From Pestalotiopsis fici W106-1 (lineage: Eukaryota > Ascomycota > Sordariomycetes > Amphisphaeriales > Sporocadaceae), in NCBI RefSeq assembly GCF_000516985.1, contig NW_006917100.1, positions 1,787,490 to 1,851,489 on the forward strand: a DNA stretch of 64,000 bases, in the 5' to 3' direction. The translations under genes and the position numbers were made by a program. Every line of letters begins with the position of its first letter. The stretch's first letter is position 1. Below are positions 1 through 11,890 of the stretch, in pieces. Below the pieces are notes generated by a model. It had not been told where the DNA came from, ran no database searches, and worked only from the letters and a program-made list of their open reading frames with translations.

Positions 1-2768
1 AGGAGCAGAATAGCACCCCAAGTATGACATATATCCAGAACTCTCTGTAGCTCTGCCTCCAATCCCCGAGAATCTGTGCCTAGATCGCCTGCCGATACAC
101 TGTAGAGAGGACATTTGAGGAATTCACTGATTCCCTCCGCGGTGAGCGTCTTCCCCGTTCCTGGAGGCCCGTGGAGCACAAAAACTAGACCTTTTCCTTT
201 TCCTTGGATGACATCGTCGATGTTCTCGGCAGCATGATACTTGTGAGACTCCACAAGAGCCTTGACGACGTCCTTTGTCTTGGGCTGAAGCACAAGCGAT
301 TCGTACGCAGACTCATTCCAAGAGATTTCCTTGACACCGCTGACCGACAGCTCCACCCAAAGCTTCTCATTGAATGCAAAGCCAAGAACAACGGAAGAGG
401 CAATGAGGTAGTCCTCGTCAGAAAATTCGCGGCCATGAGATGCCTTCTTAGTAGTATGGTGGTTTTCCATCTTGTTCTCCTTGGATGCTTTGTCCTTAGC
501 GTCGTCGGCTCCTTGACCTGAAAAGAATCCATTTTCTAGAGCTGCATTCATGAGGTCAAGCTCATCCTTGGAAACACTGATCTCTTGGGTATTTCCGTCC
601 TTGTCCTGGATAACTTTGGTCACATACTTGATCAGATCCTCATTGTCTTGTAGAGCCTTTGCTCCGTCGCCAGTGTCACCGTCGGAGTACTCTTCATCCT
701 CGCTATCCTCGGGAGAGTCCAGAATATCATGATCCCTCGGACGAATGGGGGAGATCTGGAGAATCACATCATTAGACCGAGTCTGAAAGATTGGCATCGA
801 AATAAAGCTCACCTGATAATTAGGGTTGTTTCGTCGGTACGTGCTCGGATCAATCATGACGCGGCCATTGATGTTCACCTTGACTACAGCCTTCTTCTTC
901 TTGTAGAAGGCAATGCCTTTGTGACTCTTGTAATGAGCGCCTGCCAAGCTGACAAACTTCTGGCCGCGCTCGATGAGACTCCTCCGTATCTGCCCTTCAT
1001 CTTTGTGATACTGTAGCGGAAAGCAATCCAAGCTGCTGATCTTACGAGCGCCTCTAAAAGCAGCGATCTCTTCGCACATGGTGCCGTAGCCAAAGCTCTT
1101 GCCATCAAACTCAAGATACTAGATCTATATTAGCTCGAGGTTCTGCACATTGTTTCACTATGGTCATATCGCCAACCTTTCCTTCAACGTAGAAAAATTC
1201 TCCCTTCAGGACATTCCGTTGTTTCTCGGCAAACTCGATGTTGAAGACCCGAGGCTCATCGGTTGAGCCGTATGTAGTCGTATAAGCCTTGGTACCAGGT
1301 TTCCACAATGCCCAGCAGAGGTCGAATGTGATGAGACCGTGTTCGAGAAGGGGATACAAGCTGTGAGCAATTAGCTTTTACTATTGACACCGCCGGAGAG
1401 GAAGTTTCAGTCCACTCACGTTTTCTTGGTCTGAGCATAATCCTTGTCCAAGTACCTAATGAGAACACGGAGGTGTCGACGCTTCTCGTCGATCCACTTT
1501 TGCACCTTCTTACGGGCTTTTCTGGTCTTTCCGGCTGGCTCCAGATCCGTCAGGTTCACCATATGCTCCCGAAGATCATCCAGATATCTGACACATATCA
1601 GTCAAGAGTTTCTGAGTCAATCGACATGTTGGGTAACTTACAGAAACAATATATTTGGATCCAGTTTAGGGTTCTCCACCACCAAGTTCATACCTCGAAG
1701 ATTCCCCATAACATCACGGAGAGCCTCACGAAGCTGCTTGCTTTTGATGTCTACGACAGTGGCCTTGTACTTGCCTTCCCAGTCAAAGGTACGGCGCACA
1801 TGGAACAGATACTCGTCATAGCGTGAATTGTGCGCGTCGGTGGCAGTATCCTGCAACTTGTAGTTGTGAGTGGTCGAGTCCCATACTTGATCGACGCGCT
1901 TGAATTCTAGCACGTGTCGGCGCTGGCCGTTTTTGTCCTTGCTCTTAGTTCTTGACGGACTGCGAGATTGGAAAGGGTCCCAATTGTCATTTTCTTCATC
2001 GCTGCCAATCTCATCAATGTCGCGATTGACCCGATGGCCACGGATCGGATGACCGGGTCCTCTTGCTGGAATGGCTGGGGGTGGAGTGGCATATGGTCTA
2101 CCTGAAAACGTGTTCATATTGGGCAGAAGCGGTTGGTTGATGCCTGCATTGGTTGCTAGACCTCCATTGTAAAGAGGCATGCCACCGAAATTGTTGATGC
2201 CGGGCGCTGAGGCGCGAGCTAGATCTTGGAACTGACGAGTGAGGAGTTTGAGCTGTTGCTGCACTGTTGCAAGGGCCTTTTGCGACTTTCTGTCATTCTT
2301 GGACTCTTCTTCATCGGTGGTGTCGAGAGAATCGGAATCTGAGACTTCAGTCCCAGTGTCTGAACGGCCGGATTTGCTCTGCTTTCTCCGGTGCCTTGAC
2401 TGCTTACCGATCTTTCCCTTCTTGGATCGAGATTTGTTCTTCACAATCTCTTCGTCCGACTCGGTGTCTGATGACTCCTGTGAGGATGATTCACTCTCGG
2501 AGCTATCGTGACTTGACTGGTCATCAAGGACAATAACCTTCTTGCGTTTTTTGGACTTGGAGTTCTTCTTTGAAGATTTGGCAAGCTTGTGGATTTTGTT
2601 GCCATTGTCCCCATTGGCCTTGATATTTTCAGTCTTCTGGTCCTTTGCTGCTGCAGAAGCGCCTAATGAAGAAGAATCCGAAGGCGTGACGACAGTAGGG
2701 TCCTTGCTGTTAGTCGCTCTGCTGCCCTCGTCCTTTGGGCTCACCTCCAGGGTAGCTGAAGAGGCCAT
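1..2768 (-). CDS. fungal AAA+ ATPase with DUF7025-like middle region, partial (3' end off the left edge)
   Basis: Four exons are visible: 2768-1642, 1587-1420, 1360-1177 and 1118-1, with introns at 1588-1641, 1361-1419 and 1119-1176. They encode about 865 residues. The first ~270 residues are low complexity: Ser/Lys/Asp/Glu-rich with runs of basic and acidic residues, so probably disordered and possibly nuclear. A middle region containing YPLLEHGLITFDLCWALWKP matches the pattern I know from fungal ATPases annotated DUF7025. Near the left edge a Walker A, GPPGTGKT, is encoded at 147-170 (about residues 810-817), followed by AEGISEFLKCPLYSVSAGDLG, typical of AAA+ cores. The sequence stops just where Walker B (AILL...) should begin, so arginine finger and C-terminus are not seen. 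The exact substrate of this family is unknown; unfoldase or remodelling activity is inferred from the AAA+ fold only. Confidence 0.85.
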
Positions 2769-5700
2769 GTTTGTAACGATAATCGTAGACCGGAAGAATA
2801 TGGGTCAGTTTCTGTTTCTCCAGAAAAGGTCGATTGAAAATGCTTTGAAAGAAGATGTTTCGTGGTGGATCAAGAATGAGACGCCAGAGATCGTTGAACT
2901 TGACAATGTTTTGCGACGAAAGAATGAGACCGTCTGATTAGTTTGTAAAGCTTGTTGATTGGCTTGCACCAGCCGAAGAATTTTGTGATGGGCAGGCAAG
3001 CGCTGCAGGAAGACAGGAGAGACCCAAAGCGATGCTTCCTTCCACCGGAGACTGCTCTTGAAAAAGCAGCAGATTGATCAGATTTTGCCGGCTTATGCGT
3101 TTGTTTGCCTCTCTCTCGCCGCTAAGAAAACCACGCAACAAATAGTGACACACTTCTCCTCCCTGTTGTGAGAATATCAGTCAGTCTCGGCACGAAACAT
3201 AGATCAGAAAGCACATGGCAGGATGTCATTTGATGATCAAACAGGATATTTGTTGTGCCGCATTTTGCCAAGGACCAATGAATGCAGGCGAACTGGAAAG
3301 CTGCCACCCACGGATGTAGAAGCTGCACGCTTGAGGAGGATGCAGTGTGAGCCTCAGCTTCCTCATTGATACCCCGCAATCGACGACCAAGAAGAAGCAG
3401 GCACCGTGAGAGGATTTATCAAAGGGGTAAAATTGTCTAAAGTATGTTGACAATGACTTGTTCGCCAGAAGACTGTACGTTGATACTCACCAAGTATTTG
3501 TCGCCGATGTGGTGTGATGGGCAAAAGAAGAAGTGGTGGTTGGCGGGATACGTCGAAGGTTGAACAATGAAAGCCGGGTAGGTAATTAAGGAGGGCAGCT
3601 CCCCTGGTCAATGATTAGAGAACTTATGCCCTGGGTTGCAAAAGATAATCAAGGGACCTCTGGTAGGGCTGCCAAAGAGGGTACCAATGAAATTATAAGA
3701 GACTCGTTTGGGTTCAATGTTGGTGGCGAGACGTGCAGGCAGAACAAGGCGGCCAAGTCGATAGTATTATGTATCATGTCCCCGTTGTCAGCCATACCCA
3801 AGGTAAGTACATAGTTGACTGCAGTCCCCCCTAGCTCCATGCATTAGTGCTCTTTCTTTGCTGGGCGATCTCAAGGTGACAGGAGCAACAGGTTACATCT
3901 GTCAGACCAGTGAGCTGTCCCCGCCAAAAAGCCTGGCATGACGAGCTGCATATCGAAATGCATCATTGCATCCATCTTGCCAGAAGAGACAAGTCCGATG
4001 GTAGGCGCGGTAACGGCAAAGCCTGTAGGCTATACATTAGTGCTAGGGATATTGCATATTCATAAACCTGCACCTATGCAAAGGTGTCAAAAAACAAAGA
4101 TTTGCCTTGGGAATTATGATAATAGGTAAGATATCTTTAAAGAACTTTCAAGGCACCTGAGTAGGTATTCACTCATACCTAGACATGATCTATGCACACG
4201 AGTAGATCAGACTTGCAGATGGCCAATGAGACGGCGCGAATTGAACATTGTTCCGCCAGATCCGGCTAGAGTTGCTCGACGGTTCCCTCGTCGTATATTA
4301 TATTGAAAGGGAATACTAAATACTTATGCATGCCACTATATCTCAGGATGCATACATGGTGACCAGAAGTACCATTGAGGAGACGGCATGATTCAGAGCC
4401 TCAAATTAACAGATTATGTACTATTATTTTCAATGCCATATGGAAAAATGGTAGCAATCATCCACGGCTGCCCTCTGTCCAGATGCATCCTAGTGGCGGG
4501 ACTGCTACCTAGGCTCCGCCGCACTGCCTGTTGGACCGAAGATCGTCGAGATGCCTTGCCAATGACAAGCTGCTTACTGTCATACGGGGAGCATTGCTAG
4601 GCAACAAAGCAGGCAGCCAAAGCATGTCTCGGCGTAAGAAGGAAAAGGCTACAGAACCCGGATCGCTGTCGAAGATGTATTTGGCTCGGCGTGTCCGACA
4701 AATTGCATATGCTGTTTGGGGGGTTAGGGAGAGGGGTGTGATTTTCGAAGGATGGACATTGCGGCTGCAGGTTTGGCAGCTTTCGTCTGATGGCGAAGCG
4801 GTCGGCTACCGACTTTTGCAGTATGCAAAATGATTGATTTCGTGGCAGCTCGCCACGACAGGCGTGTTCCCTTTTTCACGACAAGGGTTATTGACCAGTG
4901 CCCCATAGATGCAAATTGTTGAGAATTGCTCTGCAAAACGATATGTGCATACCTAGTAGGTAGCTGAACTACGGTTGGCTGCAGCATGACAGGTCAGGTT
5001 GCACGATCTCGGATGCCTGGCATTGGCCCATGGCTCTTTTGCTGAATGAAGAGGCTCCAGCTCACTGAATGCTTTGCCAAGGCACTACACAGCAACAAAA
5101 CCCGCCTGGTAGCCTACCCGATGGAAATATAAATACTGCATAGGAATGCAATAAACACATGCATCGCTAAAATGTTGCGTCGATGATGGTGGAAAGCAAT
5201 GGATGTGATGAATTGCTTGCTTTTCAGAAACTATACATTCGAGCGCATCGCATGGTGGATAAGAAATCGAGGTGCTTTGAGAGGTACCGAGGAGCATAGC
5301 CCCAGCATACCTCCGTAGTCATCCAAGCCATCTTGTAGAAAAGCATGCATGTTGGAACTAGCCCCCGGGGAATCTTGAGAATCATCAGGGTTGCATACAT
5401 ATGCCAGAATGTGTGCATTATTCCCAGCTGCCGCGGTGTCATTTGACGGAAGCTCCAGAGCCGACAAGTGTAGTGACCGGTCGAGCAATGGCCATGCTGT
5501 CCATGCATTCATTTATATCCTTTAAGGGTCAAGTGGTGTCTTCTGCCCTCCCTAGGCTGCATATGGTTTGTTAATAAGCGCTTCGTGTAAAAATCCGTTC
5601 GTAGCAACATGCATTTGGGGAACGAGCCTATCGCACAGAGTCCGCCTCACTCATCGAGCTCGGTAAACGCGTGCATGGGACAATAAATGTCTGATTTATA

Positions 5701-7190
5701 CGGGGCAAAGCAACCCTCCCAAGAGTATCACTGTCTTTTGCCGTCGCAACTGGTTGACAACCATCAGCCGGATGCTTCCAGGCTGGGCACTTCCGCGCTG
5801 AGGCGGCAATCCGCAGCAGGCTTCGTCGCCTGCCGTCAATAGTCAGTTACGGCTGCTGAAATGACGAGATCTGCTTGACGAGGGCGTCTATAGCCGTAGA
5901 ATGTAATTTGGCTGGAAAGAGCGAGGTGCTAAGAACGGACGGCCGCAGATTTTCATGTTGTTGCACATTGCGTGGACGTTCGAAGCGAGGCCAACATTGG
6001 CTGCACCTGCATTCATGGCTGCTGCATGCTGTACCTACTGTGGAGGGACCCACGTTTTGAGCGGTGTGAATATTAAATAGATGATCGTGGCAGAAGAAAA
6101 CTGATATATATATCGTGTAGCAAGGTTGTGGAGATCATTGGTTGCGCCGTGCTCAATTCGGTGCTCTACGAAGATGTTTGGTGTGTGCAACAAGAGCTAT
6201 CGCATCGTGCTGCATGTCACCGACAGCCTCAGTCAAGTCGCAAGTAATAAATCAGAAAGGCCCCGAGACACGGAGCAAGAATACCGGGTCACACATGGAT
6301 AGAAAGTCTCAGACTGGAGACGACCCGTTACATATCTGTTGTGGCCAGTATAGCTAGGTGGGATTCGGAGGTTCGTCAAGTGGTTCCAAGGGGTACTACC
6401 CTCCGGCTATCTACCTTCTCAATCATTTGAGGAGCAGAAATTATCGAAAGTTTATATAGATGGCAGATAAGCAAGTTGCAAGTTGGGAGGACAATATAGA
6501 TGAGAGCTTACCTATATAGCTCGTAGATCATAGATGGTAACACAGGGTCAGGCGTGCTAGTCTGGCCCATTTTAGAGTTGATCATCCAGAGATCGCCAGG
6601 AACAGCGAAGTCAGCACAAGTCAGAATGCCAGGAATACGCGCCACACCGGGGCAAGATCAATACAATCCCGGATCTGTGGCCCATCTACGGAATACCACT
6701 AATCTTAGAATTCTCTTATACTTTTAAAACCGTCAATCGACGACGCGGCCCGAAAGGCGACCACTCAAGATATACCCGCACGAGGTCGGAAGACAGACCC
6801 AAGGACCGGGGAAGCTCTAGAGCTCTCTTAGGTTGAGCTCAAACCCCCCCGCCATTGGTTCAATTGGGTCTAACAGACGTCATGGAGCAATTGATGTCCG
6901 AGCCCACCAGCCATTCCTGTCCTGCGGGTCGAAAAACAGGTTATCAACACACTGGAGTCAATTGTGCAGCAAGAAGTGGGCTGGGATTTTTTGCTGATTT
7001 TGCAACTCGGCCGAACGCAAGAAAGAGCATTTCTCGTCTTGTTGAACCACCTTACGATCTCTTTAGCCGTCCAGTTCGAGGCTCCTCGGTTCAATTGCCC
7101 CTAACCCGGCGCCCATTGAGCCTTTCTTCAGTCTTGCACGACGAGGACGACGCCGCCGTTGGCTTGAGTTCGCAGTAAACAGTTGGCACC
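2769..7190. other. gene-poor intergenic region (4.4 kb)
   Basis: No ORF here has convincing protein character, codon bias or splice-linked partners; the longest are about 100 codons. A perfect 12-bp palindrome (agctctagagct) lies at 6813-6824. The last ~300 bases probably include the 5' UTR of the downstream Yvc1-like gene. I see no tRNA or repeat family. Confidence 0.6.
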
Positions 7191-9285
7191 ATGGCACGAG
7201 GTCACAATCGTTTCAGCATATCAAAGTTGCTTGGCTGGGACCGGCACCCGCACCGCGACAATGACTGGAGCATTCATGAGTCTCGCCGTCGACGCAAGTA
7301 TCCCAAGCACGCAGACATGCTTGTTTCGTTCCCGCTCAGCGGCTAATTATCGTTGCACAGTCCTTCCTTCTTACCGAGACAGGAATATCGAATCTGCGAT
7401 CCCAGCCCCCGACGTCACCAAGATTGCGATCCGTCTCCGTTACCTGATTGAAGAGTGCATTCCGTGCGAATTGGACGAGGAGCAGGTCACCCGTCCTCAC
7501 AGCAAGGTCATCACACGGAAAGTCGTAAAGGCTGCTCAAGAGGCCGGCGGCGAAGAGAACAAGGCGTGCGTGGTGTACTGTCTGCTGACCGTCAAGAGGT
7601 GGTTCAAGCACCAGGCTCTTCTCGAGCTATGGGATGCCGATCTCCATGGCCTCCGTGCCACCGCTTGTGAGGTCATTGCCAAGCAAATGTGAGCAATCTA
7701 TCTATCAATTCGCAACATGGAGCCTTTCTGACAGTGCGCTAGTATCGAGGGTGAGGAGGATATGGGCTACCTCATGCACTCGGTCCTGCTCAAGCGCTAC
7801 TCCATCATGATCGACGGAGAGGCCACTCCACCCGTCAACGTGATTGAAAAGGCCGTGGATCTTCACTCACTTCTTGTTATTGGCTCCTCCGGCTACCAGG
7901 TGGGTTCTATCTCGTACATGTCTGAATGATCGTATCAAGGCTAAACGTGGACGGTCCAGAAATGCATTGGCTATCTTTGGAAGGGATGGCTTGTCCAAGA
8001 TGAAGATGATCCAGCCAGCTTTGTTGACTACAAGGATCGAGACAACACATCTTTCTGGCCACATCTTGACCCCGACCGCATGCGAGCTCCCATGCACCAA
8101 AACGCCGCCCAGCTTCTCATCTCCATCATCTATCTGGCATTGTACACGGGCGCCATCAACACCATCAACCCCAGCGGTGATCTGGACTTTGTTGAAATCT
8201 TGCTGTATATCTTCACCTCCGGTTTCATCTTTGACGAGCTCACAAAGTTCTGGAAGGCTGGCTATCACATTATTGGGTTCTGGAACGTCTTCAACGGCTG
8301 TCTCTACTCGCTGCTCATTGTCTCATTCGTGTTGAGAATCATCGCCTTCAGCCATTCGTGGGACGAGGCAGATACGAGACAACACTTCAACCAGCTCAGC
8401 TACAGTTTCCTCGCCTTTGCCGCGCCCATGTTTTGGGGTCGTCTGTTGCTCTACCTTGACAGCTTCAGATTCTTTGGTGCGATGCTTGTCGTGCTCAAGG
8501 TCATGATGAAGGAGTCTGTCATCTTCTTCGCATTGCTCTTCGTCGTTATTGTCGGCTTTTTGCAAGCGTTTATTGGTATGGACTATGCGGACGATATGGC
8601 TGGCGACGATACCATCTTCATCCTTCAAGCCATGGCCAATGCGATCATGCAGAGTCCCGACTTTAGCGGATTCGAGAGATTCAGCCCTCCATTCGGCATC
8701 ATCCTGTACTACGTCTTTACCTTTGTCATCATGATCATTCTCCTCAACATCTTGATTGCTCTCTACAACAGCGCTTACGAGGATATTTACGATAACTCGG
8801 ACGACGAATACCTTGCACTCTTTTCTCAAAAGACGATGCAATTTGTTCGTGCTCCTGATGAAAATGTTTACATTGCACCCTTCAACTTGATTGAGGTGTT
8901 TCTTCTGGTTCTTCCCTTCGAGTGGTGGATGCCAAAGAAGCTGTATGAACGCATCAACGATATTGTCATGGGAATCATTTATTCTCCGCTGTTGGTCATG
9001 GCTGCGATATTCGAGATGCACACGGCCAAGGAGATCCTCCGCAACCGTGCGCGTGGTGATGATGATGACGATTCCGTGGAGGAATGGGAGCAGATGGCTG
9101 GCGATGTTGACTTTGAAAGCGAAGGTTGGGCCAAGAAGGTGGCCGAGAGCAAGGCCAATGTTGAAGAGGAACCTGCAGTTCTCGAGGTCAGGTCACTGAG
9201 AGAGGAGGTCAACAAGCTCAAGGATTTGTTGGAAAATGTCAGCAAGGCTCTGGAACAAAAGCAGGAGAGCGAAAGCCTCATTTGA
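7191..9285 (+). CDS. yvc1: TRP-type vacuolar calcium channel, Yvc1-like
   Basis: Four exons give 631 aa: 7191-7297, 7383-7688, 7743-7899 and 7960-9285. The family is the fungal TRPY channels, which release Ca2+ from the vacuole on osmotic or mechanical stimulation. The cytosolic N-terminal domain (IPAPDVTKIAIRLRYLIEEC) is followed by a block of hydrophobic segments from about residue 210, the last of which (IILYYVFTFVIMIILLNILI, then ALYNSAYEDIYDN) fits the pore/S6 region. The C-terminus has an Asp cluster (RGDDDDDSVEEW), resembling the acidic Ca2+-sensing stretch described for yeast Yvc1, and ends in a short coiled coil. The start was chosen because ATG 7191 has a good context (caccATGG) and joins in frame to the acceptor at 7382. 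An alternative is ATG 7261 with acceptor 7360 (615 aa). Family call is strong; N-terminus moderate. Confidence 0.9.
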
Positions 9286-11461
9286 GCCCCTATGACACTG
9301 GTTTGCGCAAACCAGTAGAATGATTGAGGCATTGATGACCAACATCACCAAGCTCACACTACTGAACCTTTATTTTATTTTATTTTTCCCTCCCGATCTA
9401 TGACCAAGGCTGGAGTTTGGGGGCGCTGGCGCCGGCTTGGTGGCAGTGGCGTTTTCAAGGATTTCTGTGTATCTAATCATGATTTTTGTTGATATGCTAT
9501 TCGTGTGAATTACAACTTATTCTTGATTCACTCGCCTGAATCTTACATGTGTTTTCTATATGGCTATTTTTTGACCGTCGGTTTGTCTTGATTCCGATTA
9601 CACATTTTAAGTTGAATCCACTGCGACCGGCCCGTCTTGACTCCCTACCTTTCGAGTGACATGCAATCGATTTTTTTTTTCTTGCTTCCGGCAGGCCGGC
9701 AATTCTGTTCGTGGTCCGAATCTGCATTTACACTTCCCATTGGTGCCCGAGATATCCTTGGTGGCACTAAAATCATAGCAGGGACGACAAAAAGCCAGCC
9801 CGAGAGGATATCTGGCGCGAAAGGAAGTGTCAAGTCTAGATAATGTTTTGGCTTGATCTGGTCCGAATAATTCCAGATCTTTGAGATGAACATCTCATGG
9901 CACCATTTGGGCACCATTCATGAATAAAAATTACTTGATAAGTCGTGTAAATTCTGACAAATCGCCAACCACGTTTGTATAGTTTTCCTCCTTCAGCCGT
10001 AGGGCTGCGCTCGGGGAGAACAGTGTGGAGTGTTGAAGCTTCAATCTAGTAAATGGCTATTATACAAGAGGGACATGGCTTCCAGGCATTCAAATCAACC
10101 AATCAAATGCTACGATGTATATCGTGGGCTTATTTAGAACAAAGCACCAGACCACCAGCACCTAAGATGGATTGTATCCAGTTTGCCTCCTGAAGCTTGC
10201 TGGACTGGTGGTACCAGGATCAATACTATGTGGACGACATCGAGCCTTCCTTGTAGTTTGCCTACTAGTGTTAAGTTGTCAAGGGTGTTTGTAACGGCAG
10301 CCAAGATTTTTGGTGCTCACCATCCCCCACCTCCCCACACCACGCCAGACTTTGGTCCATGTCTGACATCAATGAACGTACGAGAAATGCGGACCAACGT
10401 ATGGAGTCTAGAAATTCACGATGGCCTCGAGTCGGTTGATGGATGACCCCCCGCTTCGCGCTTCAAGGATCGTCCGGATAGGTTATATCTCATGGCAGAA
10501 CTCTCGCCGTTACACTTGGCAACATACTTTGGCGACAATTATGCTTTGATTTGGCCAAGATCTGCATGTTGCGACTCGTTGCTGATATGCCAGGGGCACA
10601 CACTCTAAAATGATGGCGAAAGAAAAATACCCGACGACTTCAACAGGTGCATTACATAAATAGATGCTGAACTCAGCCAGAAAGACTTTGACGCTAGAGG
10701 ATTGAGACGAAATCTAATTTGATACACGATCTGGTTTCGGGAAGCAACGACAATTACTCGTCGTCTTTTCACAGTATGGAACGGGCAAATTAGGGACCGA
10801 ACCCATCACCACAATGCCCTAGATGTCATCCAATGTGTTTGTTCAGCTTTTACCCCAGTTCCCCAAAATGTCCGTGCTTGTGGGTAGTGGTAACCCCAAA
10901 GCCGCCAAGGTTGGGGATGATGGGGATGGGGTAAGTAGTGGCCCCAGGAAAAAAAAAATTGAGACTCGAGATAGATGTAGTTGCCAGAATACCGTCAATA
11001 GTGACGGCAAGAGCCTTGGGTCACGGGTCGTGTATTTTCTGCGGCTGGGATGCAAGATCATGTCGCAAGTGCAACATTGATTCTCGTGAATGGAGACCTA
11101 TCCATCATCTTCTCAGTGTCAGGTAATGTAGCTGTGGATAGCGAGCGCAAATGCCTACCTGATGCGGAGTTGAGGACATCAAGTTGATTCCCAGGTCCCT
11201 GGCTACGGCAACCCTGGTTGGCGCTTCCCCCGACTCCTTCACACCCTCTCTCAATTTACGGACGATCACCCTAGTTGACTCTGACTCTCATCGGCGCCCC
11301 GTTCTCTGGAGGCTCAAGGCAAGGTTTTCATTCGCCGGCTAGTTGTACCTACCAACCAACATCGCATGCTGGCTCGAAATACTTCCCTAGTCCTGACGAG
11401 GATCTTTGCCCATCTGACATGCTCACTAACCCAAAAGAATGCTGGCTCATTCTCCCTGCTT

Positions 11462-11480
11462 TGCCTGCCTGCCTGCCTGC
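11462..11480. repeat. TGCC tetranucleotide microsatellite
   Basis: About 4.5 tandem copies of tgcc lie in a CT-rich stretch of the JEN1-like gene's upstream region. A simple slippage repeat; no function is implied. Confidence 0.8.
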
Positions 11481-11685
11481 TTGCCTTATCGACCACGGAA
11501 AAGACAGTGCCCATCGTTGCTCTTCTGCCATGCACTGATTATGAGTGGCTGACTGAGACCGCATGCGGCGGTACTCCGTCTACACCCCGCACAGAAGCCA
11601 GCGGAAGGATTCATCTGTCTAACCTACCTTGCCTACCTCTGCTGTTGTTTTGCCTCGTCTTGCAGTAGTCGGGCTATCTAAGGTC

Positions 11686-11720
11686 CAAGGTAGGGTCCTC
11701 CAAGGTACCTCCCTACCTTG
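11686..11720. promoter_or_regulatory. 10-bp inverted repeat upstream of a TATA-like box
   Basis: Perfect arms caaggtaggg (11686-11695) and ccctaccttg (11711-11720) flank a 15-nt spacer. A TATA-like atatttaaag begins 12 nt after the right arm, and the permease ATG is at 11891. The placement suggests either a dimeric regulator site or a hairpin in the promoter. Related taccta/taggta words are common elsewhere in this window, so specificity is uncertain. Confidence 0.5.
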
Positions 11721-11890
11721 TGCTCCGAGACATATTTAAAGGGCCCAGGTCGGCCAGTCCAATCCTGGGAGGAGTAGCAGTGCGTAGCCTTTTCTCATCC
11801 ATCGCTCACAGCCTGTTGCGATTTCGAAGTCTGACTCCGACACGTAACTGTCTTGTCGCTGCGTATTACTCTTCCACGCGCGGACCGACC

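Larger units (their letters stand above)
9286..11890. other. intergenic region upstream of the JEN1-like gene
   Basis: This 2.6-kb stretch has no supported gene. It holds a T/A-rich 3' end for the channel gene around 9365-9390, a (TGCC)n microsatellite at 11462-11480, and an inverted repeat plus TATA-like sequence close to the permease start (listed separately). Confidence 0.6.

Noticed and set aside
821..850. 30-nt intron in the AAA+ gene (gtgagc ... cag at about 781-812)
   Set aside because: Too short for a spliceosomal intron, and the sequence is open in frame through it (YQVSFISMPIFQTR).
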